From assembly GCA_963922205.1 (NCBI GenBank), contig CAWUHX010000226.1, positions 496,001-560,000 of the forward strand: DNA of 64,000 nucleotides. Direction: 5' to 3'. Shown in pieces: positions 33,321 to 46,001 of the stretch. The notes under the pieces are model-generated. The model ran no database searches and had not been told where the DNA came from. It was given only the letters and a program-made list of their open reading frames with translations. The stretch's first letter is position 1, and each line of letters starts with the position of its first letter. Source of the DNA: Romanomermis culicivorax. Taxonomy: Eukaryota > Nematoda > Enoplea > Mermithida > Mermithidae. The position numbers and the translations under genes were made by a program.

Positions 33321-33508
33321 GCATGCGAAAAATGTTACACTAATCTTTTTTGCCCACAGGCCATATCAACTATGAAATCTGCATAAATGTGGTCTACAAC
33401 GTTAAGTTCGCCTATACCTGCCCTGAATCCGTATGCTACGTAGCTTATGCTTTATCTACCATTGAAAAATTACAATTTTGTTCGAATAGCAACTAGCTGA
33501 TATGTCAA

Positions 33509-33733
33509 GAGTCTATAAATGCAATGAAATTTGAAAGTATTACAGATTTTCACGATTTTCTGATAAACTATATATCATATAGGACTGGAAATTTGTGAGC
33601 ATAATGACCTAACCTTCAACAATTTTTCGAGTGAGAAATTTTGCAGTAAGCGCTCTACGTAAACGATTTTGACGACAGAACTGATTTGTGTCACTTTTCT
33701 ATTACGAAGCACTTTATAAAAAACAGACTATAG
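33509..33733 (+). mobile_element. MITE family A copy
   Basis: Shares AGATTTTCACGATTTTCTGA, CATATAGGACTGGAAATTTG and the terminus TTATAAAAAACAGACTATAG with complete copies; the first about 30 bp are shortened. Confidence 0.75.
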
Positions 33734-33841
33734 ATGATGCTACTTAACGTATATTAAAACATATGGGTGTATGGTAAAACCTAGCTCGTGCTCTCTGGTA
33801 GCACCTACCCTAGTCGCATTTACTTTTAACATATGGATACA

Positions 33842-33945
33842 GTTTCATCAAGAGACATGAACTACAGCTTATGTTGCGGCTCACTTCTATACGATATACC
33901 ATTGCCGCAAAGATGCAGCTGAGCTGCAACTTGACTCCTACATAG
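33842..33945. mobile_element. Half copy of the palindromic MITE
   Basis: GTTTCATCAAGAGACATGAA leads into CTACAGCTTA, ATACCATTGCCG and GATGCAGCTGAGCTGCAAC, matching one arm of 31459-31797. Confidence 0.55.
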
Positions 33946-34212
33946 AACACGCTTAGAAAGGCGAGTCATATGCAGCAATGTCGTATCGTAGATTCTATTC
34001 AAAGAGCGGGCGAGACGCATCTCACCAATATTTTAAAAAATTTTATTGATGGCTGATAAAATTACTCGACGACTTTTTTGAACGGTGTCCAGCGAGTAAA
34101 TGATTCACTGGTCGTTGATGGATAACGAATGCCCGTTGCGTTTGCTGTCTCGAAAGTGAATAGACTATAGTTCATTTTACGTCGATATAGCACGTTTAGT
34201 GCGGAGACTTAA

Positions 34213-34393
34213 GGGTACTTGCATTTTTCGGCGGAACGGAATGCAATCGACACAACGTAACCGAACGAAAGGGAAATTTTCATTCCGTTCGGTTCCGTTG
34301 GAGGTCACTGTCGGTCGTTTTCTAGAAAATTGCAGCCATCCTTTGCAATCGAAAGTTGATTTTCAGGCTGAACGTTTCAAACTCTAAGGACCC
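34213..34393 (+). mobile_element. piggyBac-type MITE (family P), TTAA flanked, copy 1
   Basis: Flanked by TTAA at 34209-34212 and 34394-34397. Contains TTCGGCGGAACGGAATGCAA, AACGAAAGGGAAA and TTTCAGGCTGAACGTTTCAA. Shorter than its relatives, and the distal terminus has lost the GGCAAGTATAAATGA segment. Confidence 0.8.
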
Positions 34394-34397
34394 TTAA

Positions 34398-34628
34398 GGG
34401 TCATTTACACTTGCCTTTTTCGACGGAACGGAACGGAACCGATCGCCACCAGCTTGAAACGTTCAGCCTGAAATTCAACATTCGATCACAAAGGATAACT
34501 GAAATTTTCTAGAAAATGACCGATAGTAACCTACAACCGAACCGAACGAAACGAAAATTTCCCTTTCGTTCGGTAACGTTGTGTCGATTGAATTCCGTTC
34601 CGCCGAAAAAGGCAAGTATAAATGACCC
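34398..34628 (-). mobile_element. piggyBac-type MITE (family P), copy 2, inverted next to copy 1
   Basis: Starts GGGTCATTTACACTTGCCTT and ends GGCAAGTATAAATGACCC, near-perfect terminal inverted repeats of about 35 bp including CGACGGAACGGAA. The left TTAA is shared with copy 1; the right one is mutated to TTTA. Confidence 0.85.
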
Positions 34629-36526
34629 TTTAGGCCTTGCGGAAGATTAGGCCTCGCGGAACAAAAACCGAGACTTCAAATGCAGAATGTGTCGGACCTA
34701 ATAAGTGGAATTCATAAAATTCCTCCATAAATTTCCTGTTTACCATAATTCAATAAGACGACTGAAATAGCTCAATTACTAGTAGGATATTCTATGTCAC
34801 AAACGTAAGCTATTCTGCATAGTTGGTAATTAAAAATATTATAGTGTATTTTTAGCAGCCGCAATCAGTACCGCGTACGGTATAGAAATAAATACATGCA
34901 AAGGAGGTTCCGGTATAATTTTTCGCACTGAAAATTTTCTGAGCTTTTAGACAGCCGATAAAGCGTGTCGAGACTGGAGGGCATGCTGGTATGATAAGCT
35001 TCCCAAGAACTATACTTTCTTATGATTAATTTCTCACATTTATGAACACACGGAATGACGTCAGAAATAAATGAGTGTTGAAAACTCGAATGAGCAAAAA
35101 ATTGAAACCTTAGGCAGTCTACAACGTGCCACGTGCCCTTGTGACATCAAAATTTTCATTCAGTTAAAGCACCAGAATCAGTAAATATTGACTTGAAGAA
35201 GTATCTCGTCCACCAGAAGCATCAATGTTTTATCAAATTGAATACAATCCTCCAAATGATTATTCGAATTTTGATATTCAGTTCTACATACTTCATTTAA
35301 TTCTGACGAAATATCAGGATTAAATTTATTGCCTCACAATACAGTATGTGACCCTATTAACAGTTCGCACATCTACCCTACCGATGTGCTTCGCAGCATT
35401 ACAATCGGCTGAATTATATTTCGTTCAAAGAAGTCTTCATCTTTTCTGAAAGCTCTGTAGCTCTGTTGCGAAAAACAGTTATTTAAAAAAGAAGCATGCT
35501 TAGTTTTTCTCGATAAATTCAATCTTATTAATAGCTACTTTAATTTCGATTAGAAAATTCTACACCGTTCGTATCACTACGAGTTTCGAATGAAAAAAAT
35601 AACAGTATAGATAAAAGTAAAAAAACAATCCGTGATAAACGCTAAAATTTTTTAAAAAAACACCAGCATTTAAGAATGGCGTCAAAACCTATTATTTTTT
35701 ACCAATTAACAATCTGAAACTCTGAAAAGAAAATGGTAAACTAAAATGGTATTTTTTCCTAGACCGCCCTGTGGATATACTGAGTTACTCATTACTGCTC
35801 TCTATGCTTTATGGAAGCTATTCGGAAATGCACATACAGAAATATGCAATCGTCAGTTAATTGCATAGCCCAATTCTTTGCTTCATTAACCTTCGGATAA
35901 AAAAAAGTCAATGACTTTCACCTGGTAATCATTTTGATTGATTCAGCCGCTCATCTCATGATCGAAAGAATATAAATTAAAATATTGTCAAATAACACCT
36001 ATTATTATGCCCGCTAAACGCTCGAATGATGAATAACTATGAACAGGGAGTTCTGGTCATAATTGATGCATCAGTTCCATCAATATACTACGTGCATTTA
36101 CCTTTATTGGTACGATTTGGCGGAATTCGACCTATAGAACGGAAGTTCCCTTAAAGTTATGATCCTGATACGATCATTTTTTTGTAAGTCGTTGTGACAG
36201 TTAGATTGATTATTTTTCAAAATTCACAAAACAACATGAATTGGTATCACAGACAAAGTATTTTTCAAAATGACAAAGCGAGCGCCTGTGATAAACTATC
36301 ATTTTGCTCGATGCTTGAATTTTTTATTATAATTGATGTAAATCATTTTTCGTCTGCAAGGCTTAAGTTATAGGTTAAGATGAACTTAAAATAAGTCTTT
36401 GGGGAGCTTCCGTGAGGTTCCACTCAACTTAATCTGTTTTTTATAGAATTTTTGTTAATTTAAAAACGACAAAAATAAGTATTTTTGTTGTTTAATGTTT
36501 TTGTAAGAAGCTGTTCAGGGGTATGA

Positions 36527-37870
36527 CGAATCGGCGGATCCGGAAAATAACGGAATCCAGGCTCTTCTAGTCTAAAACGCGGATATGCTTGGCGGATGGC
36601 GGATATTTTTCTCTAGTTCACAGTTGTTGTCCGACTTCAAAATTTTTTGGCGGATATCATTGTCTAAAAGGCGGATTTCAGAAGAAACGGCGAATCCGCA
36701 TCAGCCATCCGCCATATGACTAAACGGCGGAAAAATTTGATGGATGTTGTGAATTAGATGTGGCTCGATTGAATTTCTAATTTTGTGACAAGATTATAAT
36801 TTTAAATTAATCTTTAAATTAAATTTTGAATTACATTTTAAATTAAATTTTTTTAAATCTTAATTTAAATTAAATTTTTTAAAATTTTAATTTAAATTAA
36901 AATCTTTATTTTTATTTTCATTTTAATATAAATTTTATTTAAATTTTTATTTGAACTGAGTTAAATTTTGAATTAAATTAATTTCTAAATTAATCTTGAA
37001 AGTAAATTAAATTTTAAATTAAATTTTGAAGTAAATCAAATTTTAAATTAAATTAAATTTTAAATTAAATTAAATTTTAAATTAAATTAAATTTTTAATT
37101 AAATTAAATTTTAAATTAAATTAAATTAAATTTTGAATTAAATTAAATTTTAAATTAAATTAAATTTTAAATTAAATTAAATTAAATTTTTAATTAAATT
37201 AATTTTTTAATTAAATTAATTTTTTCATTAAATTAGTTTTTTAATTAAATTAATTTTTTAATCAAATTAATTTTTTAATTAAATTAAATTTTAAATTAAA
37301 TCAAATTTTAAATTAAATCAAATTTTAAATTAAATCAAATTTTAAATTGAATCAAATTTTAAATTGGATCAAATTTTGAATTAAATCAAATTTTAAATTG
37401 ATCAAATTTGAAATTATATTAAATTTCAAATTGGATTAATTTTTAAATTAAATTATTTTCTATTAAAAAGAAGTAAAGAGTTGGGTATCACTAATAAAAT
37501 TTTACGTCTTATTTTGTTTTTTTTAATTCAAAGAACTATAAAGGCATACAAAAACCATAAAAAATTCAATGTCCGCAAATCCGCCGAAATTCTCTGCCGT
37601 TTAGACGTGATGCGTATGGCGGACGCGGATTCGCCCTGAATTTTCGAATTCCGACTTTTAAACGTACATATCCGCCACTTAAATTTTCCGACTCGAGAAA
37701 ATCGACCGAAAAACTGAGAAAAAATATCCGCCAGGGCGGATTCCCCATCAGCCGATTAGATCAAAACATCTGTAAAAAAGAGGGGATCCCGCATCCGTCA
37801 TCTGTATTCGCATCCGCCGATTAGACCATATCCGCCATCCGCATCCGCATCCGCATGCGGATTCAGGCGA
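36527..37870. mobile_element. Foldback element with GCGGAT subrepeats and AT-rich core
   Basis: The left arm (about 36527-36745) and right arm (about 37570-37870) are imperfect inverted copies. Both contain GGCGGATATTTTT, GCGAATCCGC and TCTAAACGGC-type blocks in mirrored order and are studded with GCGGAT / ATCCGC. Between them lies the AT-rich repeat. The open frame in the right arm is a by-product. No transposase is visible. Confidence 0.7.
36773..37460. repeat. AT-rich tandem repeat of TTAAATTAAATT units
   Basis: About 690 bp made almost only of A and T, with variants of AAATTAAATTAAATTTT; copy drift is gradual (AATTTT, AATTTTTTAATT, AATCAAATTTT). It forms the core of the GCGGAT foldback element. 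Confidence 0.9.
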
Positions 37871-37874
37871 TTAA

Positions 37875-38103
37875 AGGTCATCTATACTTGCCTTTTCCGA
37901 CGGAACGGAATGCAATCAACACAACGTTACCAAACGAAAGGGAAATCTTCGTTCCATTCGATTCGGTTGCAGGTTACCGTCAGTCGTTTTCCACAAAATC
38001 GCAGTTATCCTTTCCGATTGAAAGTGAATTTTCAGGCTGAACGTTTCAAGCTGTTGGCGATCCGTTCCGTTCCATTCCGTAAAAAGACAAGTATGAATGA
38101 CCC
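37875..38103 (+). mobile_element. piggyBac-type MITE (family P), copy 3
   Basis: Flanked by intact TTAA at 37871-37874 and 38104-38107. Termini AGGTCATCTATACTTGCCTT and AAGACAAGTATGAATGACCC are inverted copies. Inserted directly at the edge of the GCGGAT element. Confidence 0.85.
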
Positions 38104-38970
38104 TTAAGTCATACCTGTTGTTCAGGGTTTGTTGAGTCACTTTGCAAATGTGCACCCGCATACGATGCGTGATTTGGCAGAAAATTACAAAAATATACAT
38201 TAATGCCTTATGGTGTCATTTTATAAGAGCATGAGAAAACGGACTATAAATGATAGAATCTTCGTTCGATAGGCCCGATGATTCCAAAAAATCCTTAATT
38301 TAACTCGTGAGAGCCTTTCTCGCGGGCGACAACACTCATACGTCCACGAAATTGTATTCCAGGTTTTCATTTCTAATTAAATCCATATATAATTTTCTCT
38401 TCCTCTACGCATGTTCACCTCTTCACATGATATACAATCACTGAAGTTGCTTTTACTACAGTAAATACAGTACGGGTAAATGAGAAGAATATACGAATGA
38501 TCAAAATCACCACACATTTGACAACTCTTTTCACTCAAAAACCACGTCTACCCTACGTGATGCTCTAAGAATTTTCTTATACATCTTATTTCAATGAATT
38601 TTCTAGAAATACTTTTTGACGTCCTCGCCCTACTGCGAATTACGAAACTAAATGCCCAATGATGAATGAAAATCCTGATAGTAAATTATTATCGTTGAAC
38701 TCTCGAAGACCACCCGGAAGTAAGTATGAATGAAATTTTGCTGCGTGCTTTGACAAGCGTCGAAATTTGCTAATGCTTTTGTTCGAAATTCTGGAAACTT
38801 GAATGATACCCCGTTCTTAAAACTCGGCTTAGAAGATAGGAAAAAATTTCACAATCCTTTGGGAGTCCGTGTGTTTTTTCATCAGTGTATTCTTTAGTAA
38901 ATCAACTGATTGTGGGGTAGCATTCAGAGAAATTATTCTTGCGATGTAGTCAAGACTGTTCATATTTATA

Positions 38971-39206
38971 GAGTCATTTATACCTGCATTTTTCGACAGA
39001 ACGGAACGGAACCGATCGCCAACAGCTTGAAACGTTCAGCCAGAAAATCAACTTTCGATCGCAAAGGATAACTGAAATTTTCTAGAAAATGACCGACAGT
39101 AACCTCCAACCGAACCGAACGGAATGAAAATTTCTCTTTCGTTCGGTAACGTTGTGTCGATTGCATTCCGTTCCGTTCCGCCGAAAAAGGCGAGTATAAA
39201 TGGCCC
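38971..39206 (-). mobile_element. piggyBac-type MITE (family P), copy 4
   Basis: Termini GAGTCATTTATACCTGCATT and GGCGAGTATAAATGGCCC; internal sequence nearly the same as copy 2. The flanking TTAA is no longer intact. Confidence 0.8.
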
Positions 39207-41066
39207 TTATCACTACGAAGGTACACAGAAGTCTGAAAAAAGGCTGCGTGTGAAACGGTACAGTGAGGAAGAGTAGAATTGCTGCAAACAACACATAATT
39301 TCGCGGTGTAGTTTTATGCAGCAAAAAAATCGTTCACTGCGAAAATTTAATCAGGACGCATTAATTTAATGTGAATGAGTTTGTGGCAATAACTATGGTA
39401 TCGGAGTTTGAATTATTTTTTCTTCAGTGGATGGGGTATTAAAACAGAAAGTTTCGAGCTCTGAAAACAAGTTCAGACGATTCGTTCCACCCAGTGACAT
39501 AGGAATCAAATATTGTACCACAGGAAATGAGAACATCTATTATTAAAGCCTTCGATGTCGCTAGTCGACAGCTGTTACTTCGGGAAACGCTTCGGGGTAC
39601 CATTATCCTGAGAAAAATTGTACTCTCCGTGGTACAGTTTCCACAAGAGTTGACGTCTTTACTTAACGAAAAGTTAAATTTTTATGATACAGAACGCCGA
39701 AAACAAGTGGGAAAATCGCATAATTTTTTTATTAATTAATTATGGAAAAAAGCTGTAGACGGTAATAAATTTGTGTCAAAATTCCTCAACCGACGTCACC
39801 ATTGAGCAAAAAAACAAGCAATTCCATCCTAGGACCAAAACGATAAACGAAATTTCTTCTTCCTCCATAAATAATGATGATCATATTCAATATTTTTATT
39901 GACTATAGCTTTGGACAAACATCCTAATATACTTATTTCTGAGCCTAATGAATCGATCTTCCGTAGAGTATAGTGGCTGCAGAGGTTTTCAGGTGTTCTA
40001 TTAATTTGAAGTCTATGTATATAGTTCGCTCAAAAATTTTCACCAGATGAACTTCGGCCATGCAAAAAGGAAGATGAAAATCAAAAAATCAGAGGAAGAA
40101 CAATGGTTGTTTAAATCGAAGTTTTTCCTATCAACTTGCCAAAAAGGATGCCGACTGACGGTGCAGGTTTTTTTTATTTGCATAATTGGCTTGTCTAGGC
40201 TTGTTTGAAAAAAGGGACTATAACAGGAATATGTGCTTTCAAGATGGGGTCGGCCTAAGCTCGGTGTCAAAGGCTTTGAAAATGATCTAGTTCCAGTGGA
40301 ATTTCATACCAAATGTTGCTGCCAATGTTGTATTTTGGAAAATTTTGACCGTTCTGAACTTTTTATGATGCGAAAAGTTCAATAAAATTTTCGTTCTGTT
40401 GACATTTTAAAAAATTCCATGATATTCAGTCAGTCATGTAAGTATTCCATTCACAGGATTATGAAGGGATCTTTTTTGCGCGACTTGTTCCGTTAGGATC
40501 TGTGATTTCAGCCCATCAGTGATTTGAGAAACAGTTCAGCAAAAATTAAAATTTTGAAAATTTCCAATGCAATATCGTGCGAGGTACTCGACTTAATTTT
40601 GTATCAATCAATGATCTATTATGTCACCTTATTCATTAGCTTATAGATCATAATCATGTCCATCAAAACTGTTAAGGCTTCCCACGTTGCCGAGAAACCC
40701 GCGAAAAGTTTCGTTTTTATGTTCCCATAATCCAGTTTTTGAGAATAACATTAACACGGAAGCGGAATTTTTTGGGTAATTCATCATGCTAATAAGTTCC
40801 GTGATCAGTTCGCATGGAGATTTTTCAATAAAATGGTGCTCAGCATACGTGAACCATTATCGCGAAAAATTGGGCATATATAACTTTTGTTCACTAATAG
40901 AAGAGTGAAGGATTTGAGAAAACAGCCCGTTTTTACTAAAAACTTATTACAGCAACCAGGAGCAGATTTGAGGTACCATTCAATACCGAAACAAATTCGA
41001 AGAAAAATACTGTAGAAATTTAGTTATAAATGTGAAAACGCCTAATAAATGGTCTAGGATTCGACT
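39207..41066. other. Gene-free unique AT-rich sequence
   Basis: I see no exon, recognisable repeat or RNA gene here. Short open frames of 70-80 codons lack codon bias or splice support. Confidence 0.4.
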
Positions 41067-41316
41067 CTATAGTTTGTTTTTCTTGAAATGCTTCTAAATA
41101 ATGTAAGTGGAAAGCAAGTATTATTTCGGATTTTTACGATTTTCTGATAAACGATATATCGTACAGGACTGGAACTATGTGAGCGTATTGACCTAACCTT
41201 CAACAATTTTTCGAGTAAAAAATTTTACGGTAACAGCCCTACGTGAATGATTTTGACGACAGTTCTGATTTGTGTCACTTTTCTATTTGGAAGCATTTTA
41301 TAAAAAACAGACTTTA
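41067..41316 (+). mobile_element. MITE family A, complete copy
   Basis: Starts CTATAGTTTGTTTTTCTTGA and ends TTTTATAAAAAACAGACTTT; about 250 bp with all family blocks, including ACGATATATCGTACAGGACT. Confidence 0.85.
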
Positions 41317-41676
41317 ATTTGCTTTTAATAAGTCTGTGATCAATCTACTGATCGTCAATAAGAATTACATTTCTGAAAATTCCGAATCTTAATGACGATA
41401 TACCCTCAATTTTCATGGGTAGTAGATATTTTTACAGTAGGACTTACACGCAGGGAACACTGTTGATTACTTGAATTCAGAGCAGTTATATAAATTGCTA
41501 CGAGGTTTTAACGTAAATGAGTAGAGCTATGTGCATGAATGCCAAAACAAGCGACCGAACCATAACAAAGGTGTGAATTGATGAAGATATTTTACCTCAT
41601 TTCATCGCCAATTATAGAATAACGATAGAGGAGAAAATTTTTTGTTTGATTCCACTAATAATAAATGTCGAGACTG

Positions 41677-41770
41677 ATACTACAGTCTGTTTTTAATGCG
41701 TCTAAAAATAACATGTTTTGACGATTTTCTACATGAACCATGTGTCATATTGGACTCAGAATTGGCCAGG
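41677..41770 (+). mobile_element. MITE family A fragment
   Basis: CTACAGTCTGTTTTTAATGC, ACGATTTTCTACATGAAC and GTCATATTGGACTCAGAATT match the first third of the family; then the match ends. Confidence 0.45.
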
Positions 41771-42544
41771 TTGAAATGGTCTGGTACTGGGCAATGACAA
41801 AAGTTCTTTTCTGATGTTTTACGTTGCAAGAGCTCAACATTTTTTCCGAAAACTTTGATGACTTCTTTGTGTCGAGAGTGACTGTTTCTGCCACTCTTGG
41901 CACAAAGAGGCGTAGAGTGGAAAAAACAGATGCTTCACACAATTGTGGAGTGTTCTGATCCGATGCACATTGTGTGGACTGTAAAGCTCCCAAATAGAGA
42001 AGATTTGCTTAAAATACGTTTCTACTCAGAAAATCTTACATAGCTGCTGTTTATGTACAAGCTAGAATGATTAATTAATACTTATTGTATTAGCGTTTTG
42101 AGTAGTATACTAACTATGCACCTCAAGGAGAGTTTTAGTACCTTCCTACTCTACATGAATTTTATGTATGTAAAGCATAATTTTATTTGAATCTAGTGGC
42201 TAAATGGTCATCAGAATTTCAATTGAATCTGTCATTACCTAATGGTTGACAAAGTACAAAAATTTGTCTCAAAGCGTATCATTAACTTGCTGGATTATTG
42301 TTATCTTGGGAGAATCGCTGTTCCGAGACTCGATAGCTTTGAAAAAAGGAGAGTGCTAAATCATATTGTCATGTTATATAAAATTTATTTCAAAAAACTG
42401 ATTTGAAGTTGGAAGAATTCCGTGCTATCATGTAGTCGACTACCAGATCAGGAAACTAAAAGTGGTACCGAAAAATTGAAAAGAGTTGTCAACAAAGTGT
42501 CTGTATTATGAAAGAAAAATTTATGAAATAGAGTAAACGTGCCT

Positions 42545-42615
42545 CCCATAATTTTGATTAACAGTTTGGCTGCGACCTCGCTGCATCGATCATTTCAAAA
42601 TTAAAGGTGTATAAC
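42545..42615 (-). mobile_element. MITE family C terminus
   Basis: The complement reads TTTTGAAATGATCGATGCAG then CGAGGTCGCAGCCAAAC, matching the starts of 23975 and 55384. The rest of the element is missing. Confidence 0.4.
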
Positions 42616-42714
42616 ATGGAAAATTTTCAAAACCAAGAAAAATAGAATTTTCTGAAATCCGTTCAATTTCATCATGTAAAAAATAATTGTTATATAAAGC
42701 ATCTCTCATAGGAG

Positions 42715-43047
42715 TATCAGGCTTTATTTTGCTGGGGGTCAGCCAGGACAGGGGGTGGAATACAAAATTTTTTTGTCGTTCTAGATAATGAAAAAACGAT
42801 CTTAGATAGGTCTTCTAACATTCAAACAGCATATTCTTCAACTTATAATAGTCAGATAAGTGAAATTATTTGCTTAGACTGCACTTTTATAAAGTTTTAA
42901 TGTTACTTTTTTGGAATCAAATCATTCCCATTTTTATGACGACTTTCTGTTGTCTCCTGCTCGTTTTCCTTCGTCATCTCTATCATTGCTGGTGTGGTCA
43001 AATCTGCTGGGGGTCAAAACCCCCAAAACCCTCCCCACGTGCATGTA
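42715..43047 (+). repeat. Dispersed repeat R, copy 1
   Basis: Shares ordered blocks with 58395-58775: GGTCTTCTAACAT, CATATTCTTCA, ATTTGCTT, TTTTAATGTTACTT, ATGACGACTTTCT and TTTTCCTTCGTCATCT, then GGTCAAATCTGCTGGG. Diverged, function unknown. Confidence 0.6.
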
Positions 43048-43270
43048 TGGTTACTAGCTCTCAGTATCTGTACATTGTAACTAAAAGTAGGCTTCCAAAA
43101 TGTTTCTTAATATTCATTAATGATAACGTTATAGCAATCATCGAGTTGGCAAACATAGTAATATCAGCAGAAACGTTGAAATTCTAATTACTCTTAAGAA
43201 AGCATAAAATATTAATAAGAAACGAAATAGATCTACCGATGCACTAAAAATGTTAATTGAGTAATGATTT

Positions 43271-43520
43271 TATAGTCTGTCTTTTATAAAATGCTTCCAA
43301 ATAGAAAAATGACACGAATCTGTACTGTCATCAAAATCGTTTGCATGAAGTTCTTTTTGTAAAATTTTTCACTCTAAAAATTGCTGAAGGTCAAGTCAGT
43401 ATGCTCACAAATTTCCAGTCCTACATGATATTTTGTTCATCAGAAAATCACAAAAATCTGAAATACTACTTGCTTTCCACATTCATTATTTGGAAGCATT
43501 TTGAGAAAAACAGACTATAG
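43271..43520 (-). mobile_element. MITE family A, complete copy
   Basis: Best reference copy: TATAGTCTGTCTTTTATAAA and ATGCTTCCAAATA at one end, CATTTTGAGAAAAACAGACT then ATAG at the other. 250 bp. The terminal repeats are about 30 bp. Confidence 0.88.
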
Positions 43521-43973
43521 ATTTCCTACGTGCACTTTAGCTAAAGCTGGACAAATAATGATACTAATGCAAGCTGGTGTGAAGCGCAGGGGAAATTTTG
43601 AGGTTTTGAGCTTTTAAAATGCAAATTTACCTTATTGTAATTTGGGCTTATCTTGCAACAAAAACAACTACATTATAACAATCTAAATCGAAATTCCCTT
43701 ACTTTTCCAAGTTTTCCAGGAACAATTTTTTCCCTGACTTTTCCAGGCTTTCTAGGTTGCTGGACACCCTATTAACAGCAAAATAATTTAGTAAACTGGC
43801 ACCAAAATTATGTTTGTGGAATACTGTTTGCATACAAAAATTGAAAATTTTATTGAGGGCCGCTAAAAAAAGCATTCTTCAAGCATAGACTGAAAGATTT
43901 TTAGCGGCCCTGGGCGGCCGCCCAGCTATCCCCCACCCCCCTAGGAACGGCCCTGAGAAAAATTTATGCGAAA

Positions 43974-44069
43974 AATCTTACAGTAAAAGCTTTGTGTAAA
44001 CGATTCTTACGAAGGCACTACTTTCTGTCACTTCGCAATTCACAAGCATCTTTTAAAAACAGACTGTGA
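43974..44069 (+). mobile_element. MITE family A, 3' fragment
   Basis: AAAAATCTTACAGTAAAAGC, TGTGTAAACGATTCTTACGA and TTTTAAAAACAGACTGTGAG correspond to the last 100 bp of the family. Confidence 0.6.
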
Positions 44070-46001
44070 GTTTTTTAATTTTCGCAATCTAAAAGTATTT
44101 TATAGTATAGATCCATCCAATGGATTCATGAATTGTATGACGAGGGACGCACGATTGTGAACTTTTACGTATCATTGGAGCGTAGAATCATACCGTATCT
44201 AATTACGAAGAAGCAATATGTGACGAATATGAAGGCAGTCAATTTTTATCTATGAAACGTAATTTCTGCAGAAGAAATTGAAAAATTGTCGTCTTGAAGG
44301 CAGTTCATTAGTCAAACCGAAAAGTGATATGCTTCATTTTGAGCACATTCAAATATTGAAGCTAGTAATTAACAAAAGCAACACGTCGTGCATCGCGGAA
44401 GTTCGCACTAGATTTTTCCAATCAACCGTAGGATTGGTCGCTGCAGTTCTCCAGAAAAGTTTATCTTTTTTCTAAGGCCATGCAAAGGGATACCAATCTT
44501 ACAGCCCTTATTTATTTCTATTGTGAATAGATATTCTCGAATTTTTTGAGGTCAAGATGTTCTAAGTTCTGCATGACCACTTTAGCTCGCTGATGAAGGA
44601 AAAGTCCTGGCACGTTATAACTTTTATAATAAGAAATTAGGAGCAGTGGAAGTTCGCGTCAGACATTGTTATCGTTGACCAATTTCAATTCCTCGATCTA
44701 TTCTTGAAATTTCCTTTGATTTACAGTTTTTCCTGATCAGTTTTTCATTTCGCACTATAGGATCTTAGAACATAATGAAATTTACAAATTATTTACACTC
44801 TGCTGCAAGGGAAAAAATTGAAAAAATTTCAAGTTTTTTTCTTGTTCTCACTGCGTGGGTTAGGAAGTGTAAGAACTTATAACTTATCAAGATTGACATC
44901 ATGAGAAATACAATAACAGGATATTTTACATTATTCATGATCATGCACTCATGACATACATAACATAGAACTTGCTACAATTACTTTTTTAATATAATAC
45001 TGAATAAATTAATTGAATATTCCAACTTTCTGAAAAAAATCGATTTTATAGTCCACTGGTTGGTTCCAGTTGGGCATGTCAGTATGGAATAGCTCGAAGT
45101 TTTTATATCATGTATGTTTCTTGAGCACAAATGGTTAAGCAGCATAGTCATAATGCTTCAGAGCACGTTCAAAATTAAGTTTCTTTGGTCGCTTATCAAC
45201 CAAGATAATTACGAGTATTTGGCTATCTAGTGAAATAATACGTGGATATGCAGCAATCTTACATCATCAAACTGCAAAAATGGCAGGCGAATTGAAAAAT
45301 TTTAAGGTCAAGAGACTACTATTTTCAAAGAAATCTTGATAACTGATCTGATACTCGTAAGTTCACGCACGTACAGCGTATATATTGCAGGTGCTTCCGA
45401 GAAAATTATACTAACTTTTATATAAGTTGATGGGAGGACTCAAAGGTCGATATGCGCTCATTACTCACTGCAGGCAATCTTGACATTTAGACCTTGCGAT
45501 GCAAATAATTAAAAATAACCCGACGCTTCACAATACAGCAAGATTATTAATATGATCTCGGGATGCTAATTTTTCGGTCACTGCAAAAGCTGTGATCATG
45601 CAAACTAAGTAACCCACTAGCAACGTTGGGCGATGACAAAAGTATTTGTTAAAAGAATCTAAATATTTTATGTTTTCAGCTCAAAATGGGCATTATTTTT
45701 GCCGCTTTGCTCGAATTTACAATAAAAGGTCGATTTCTAGCTGATTGAGGGTATTATCTAGCTGACTGGAAACATCAGCACGTGAGCACATTGCTAGGAC
45801 TTGCCCATAAAGTTCCACGCTTCTGACAGCTATGCTAATTAAGATTTTTTCTATAGAGTGAAGGCAAATGAAAAAATTGTACTCACAAAAAGAATGCACT
45901 GCACGCCATGAAAAATTCTGATCATCAACTTGAAGGATGACAGAAAAAATTACGATTAAGATTCTATAACCAGCCAGACTAGAACGTTTCAGTTTGCTAT
46001 A
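44070..46001. other. Gene-free sequence
   Basis: AT-rich DNA between two MITE copies. A 60-codon minus frame at 45717-45899 follows a TGTCAG acceptor-like site, but no partner exon was found, so it is not called. Confidence 0.4.

Noticed and set aside
36773..37460. Replication origin or matrix attachment region
   Set aside because: Based only on AT content; it is better explained as the core of a foldback element.
45717..45899. 60-codon minus ORF after a CTGTCAG acceptor
   Set aside because: Looks like a terminal exon, but no upstream exon was found in several kb.
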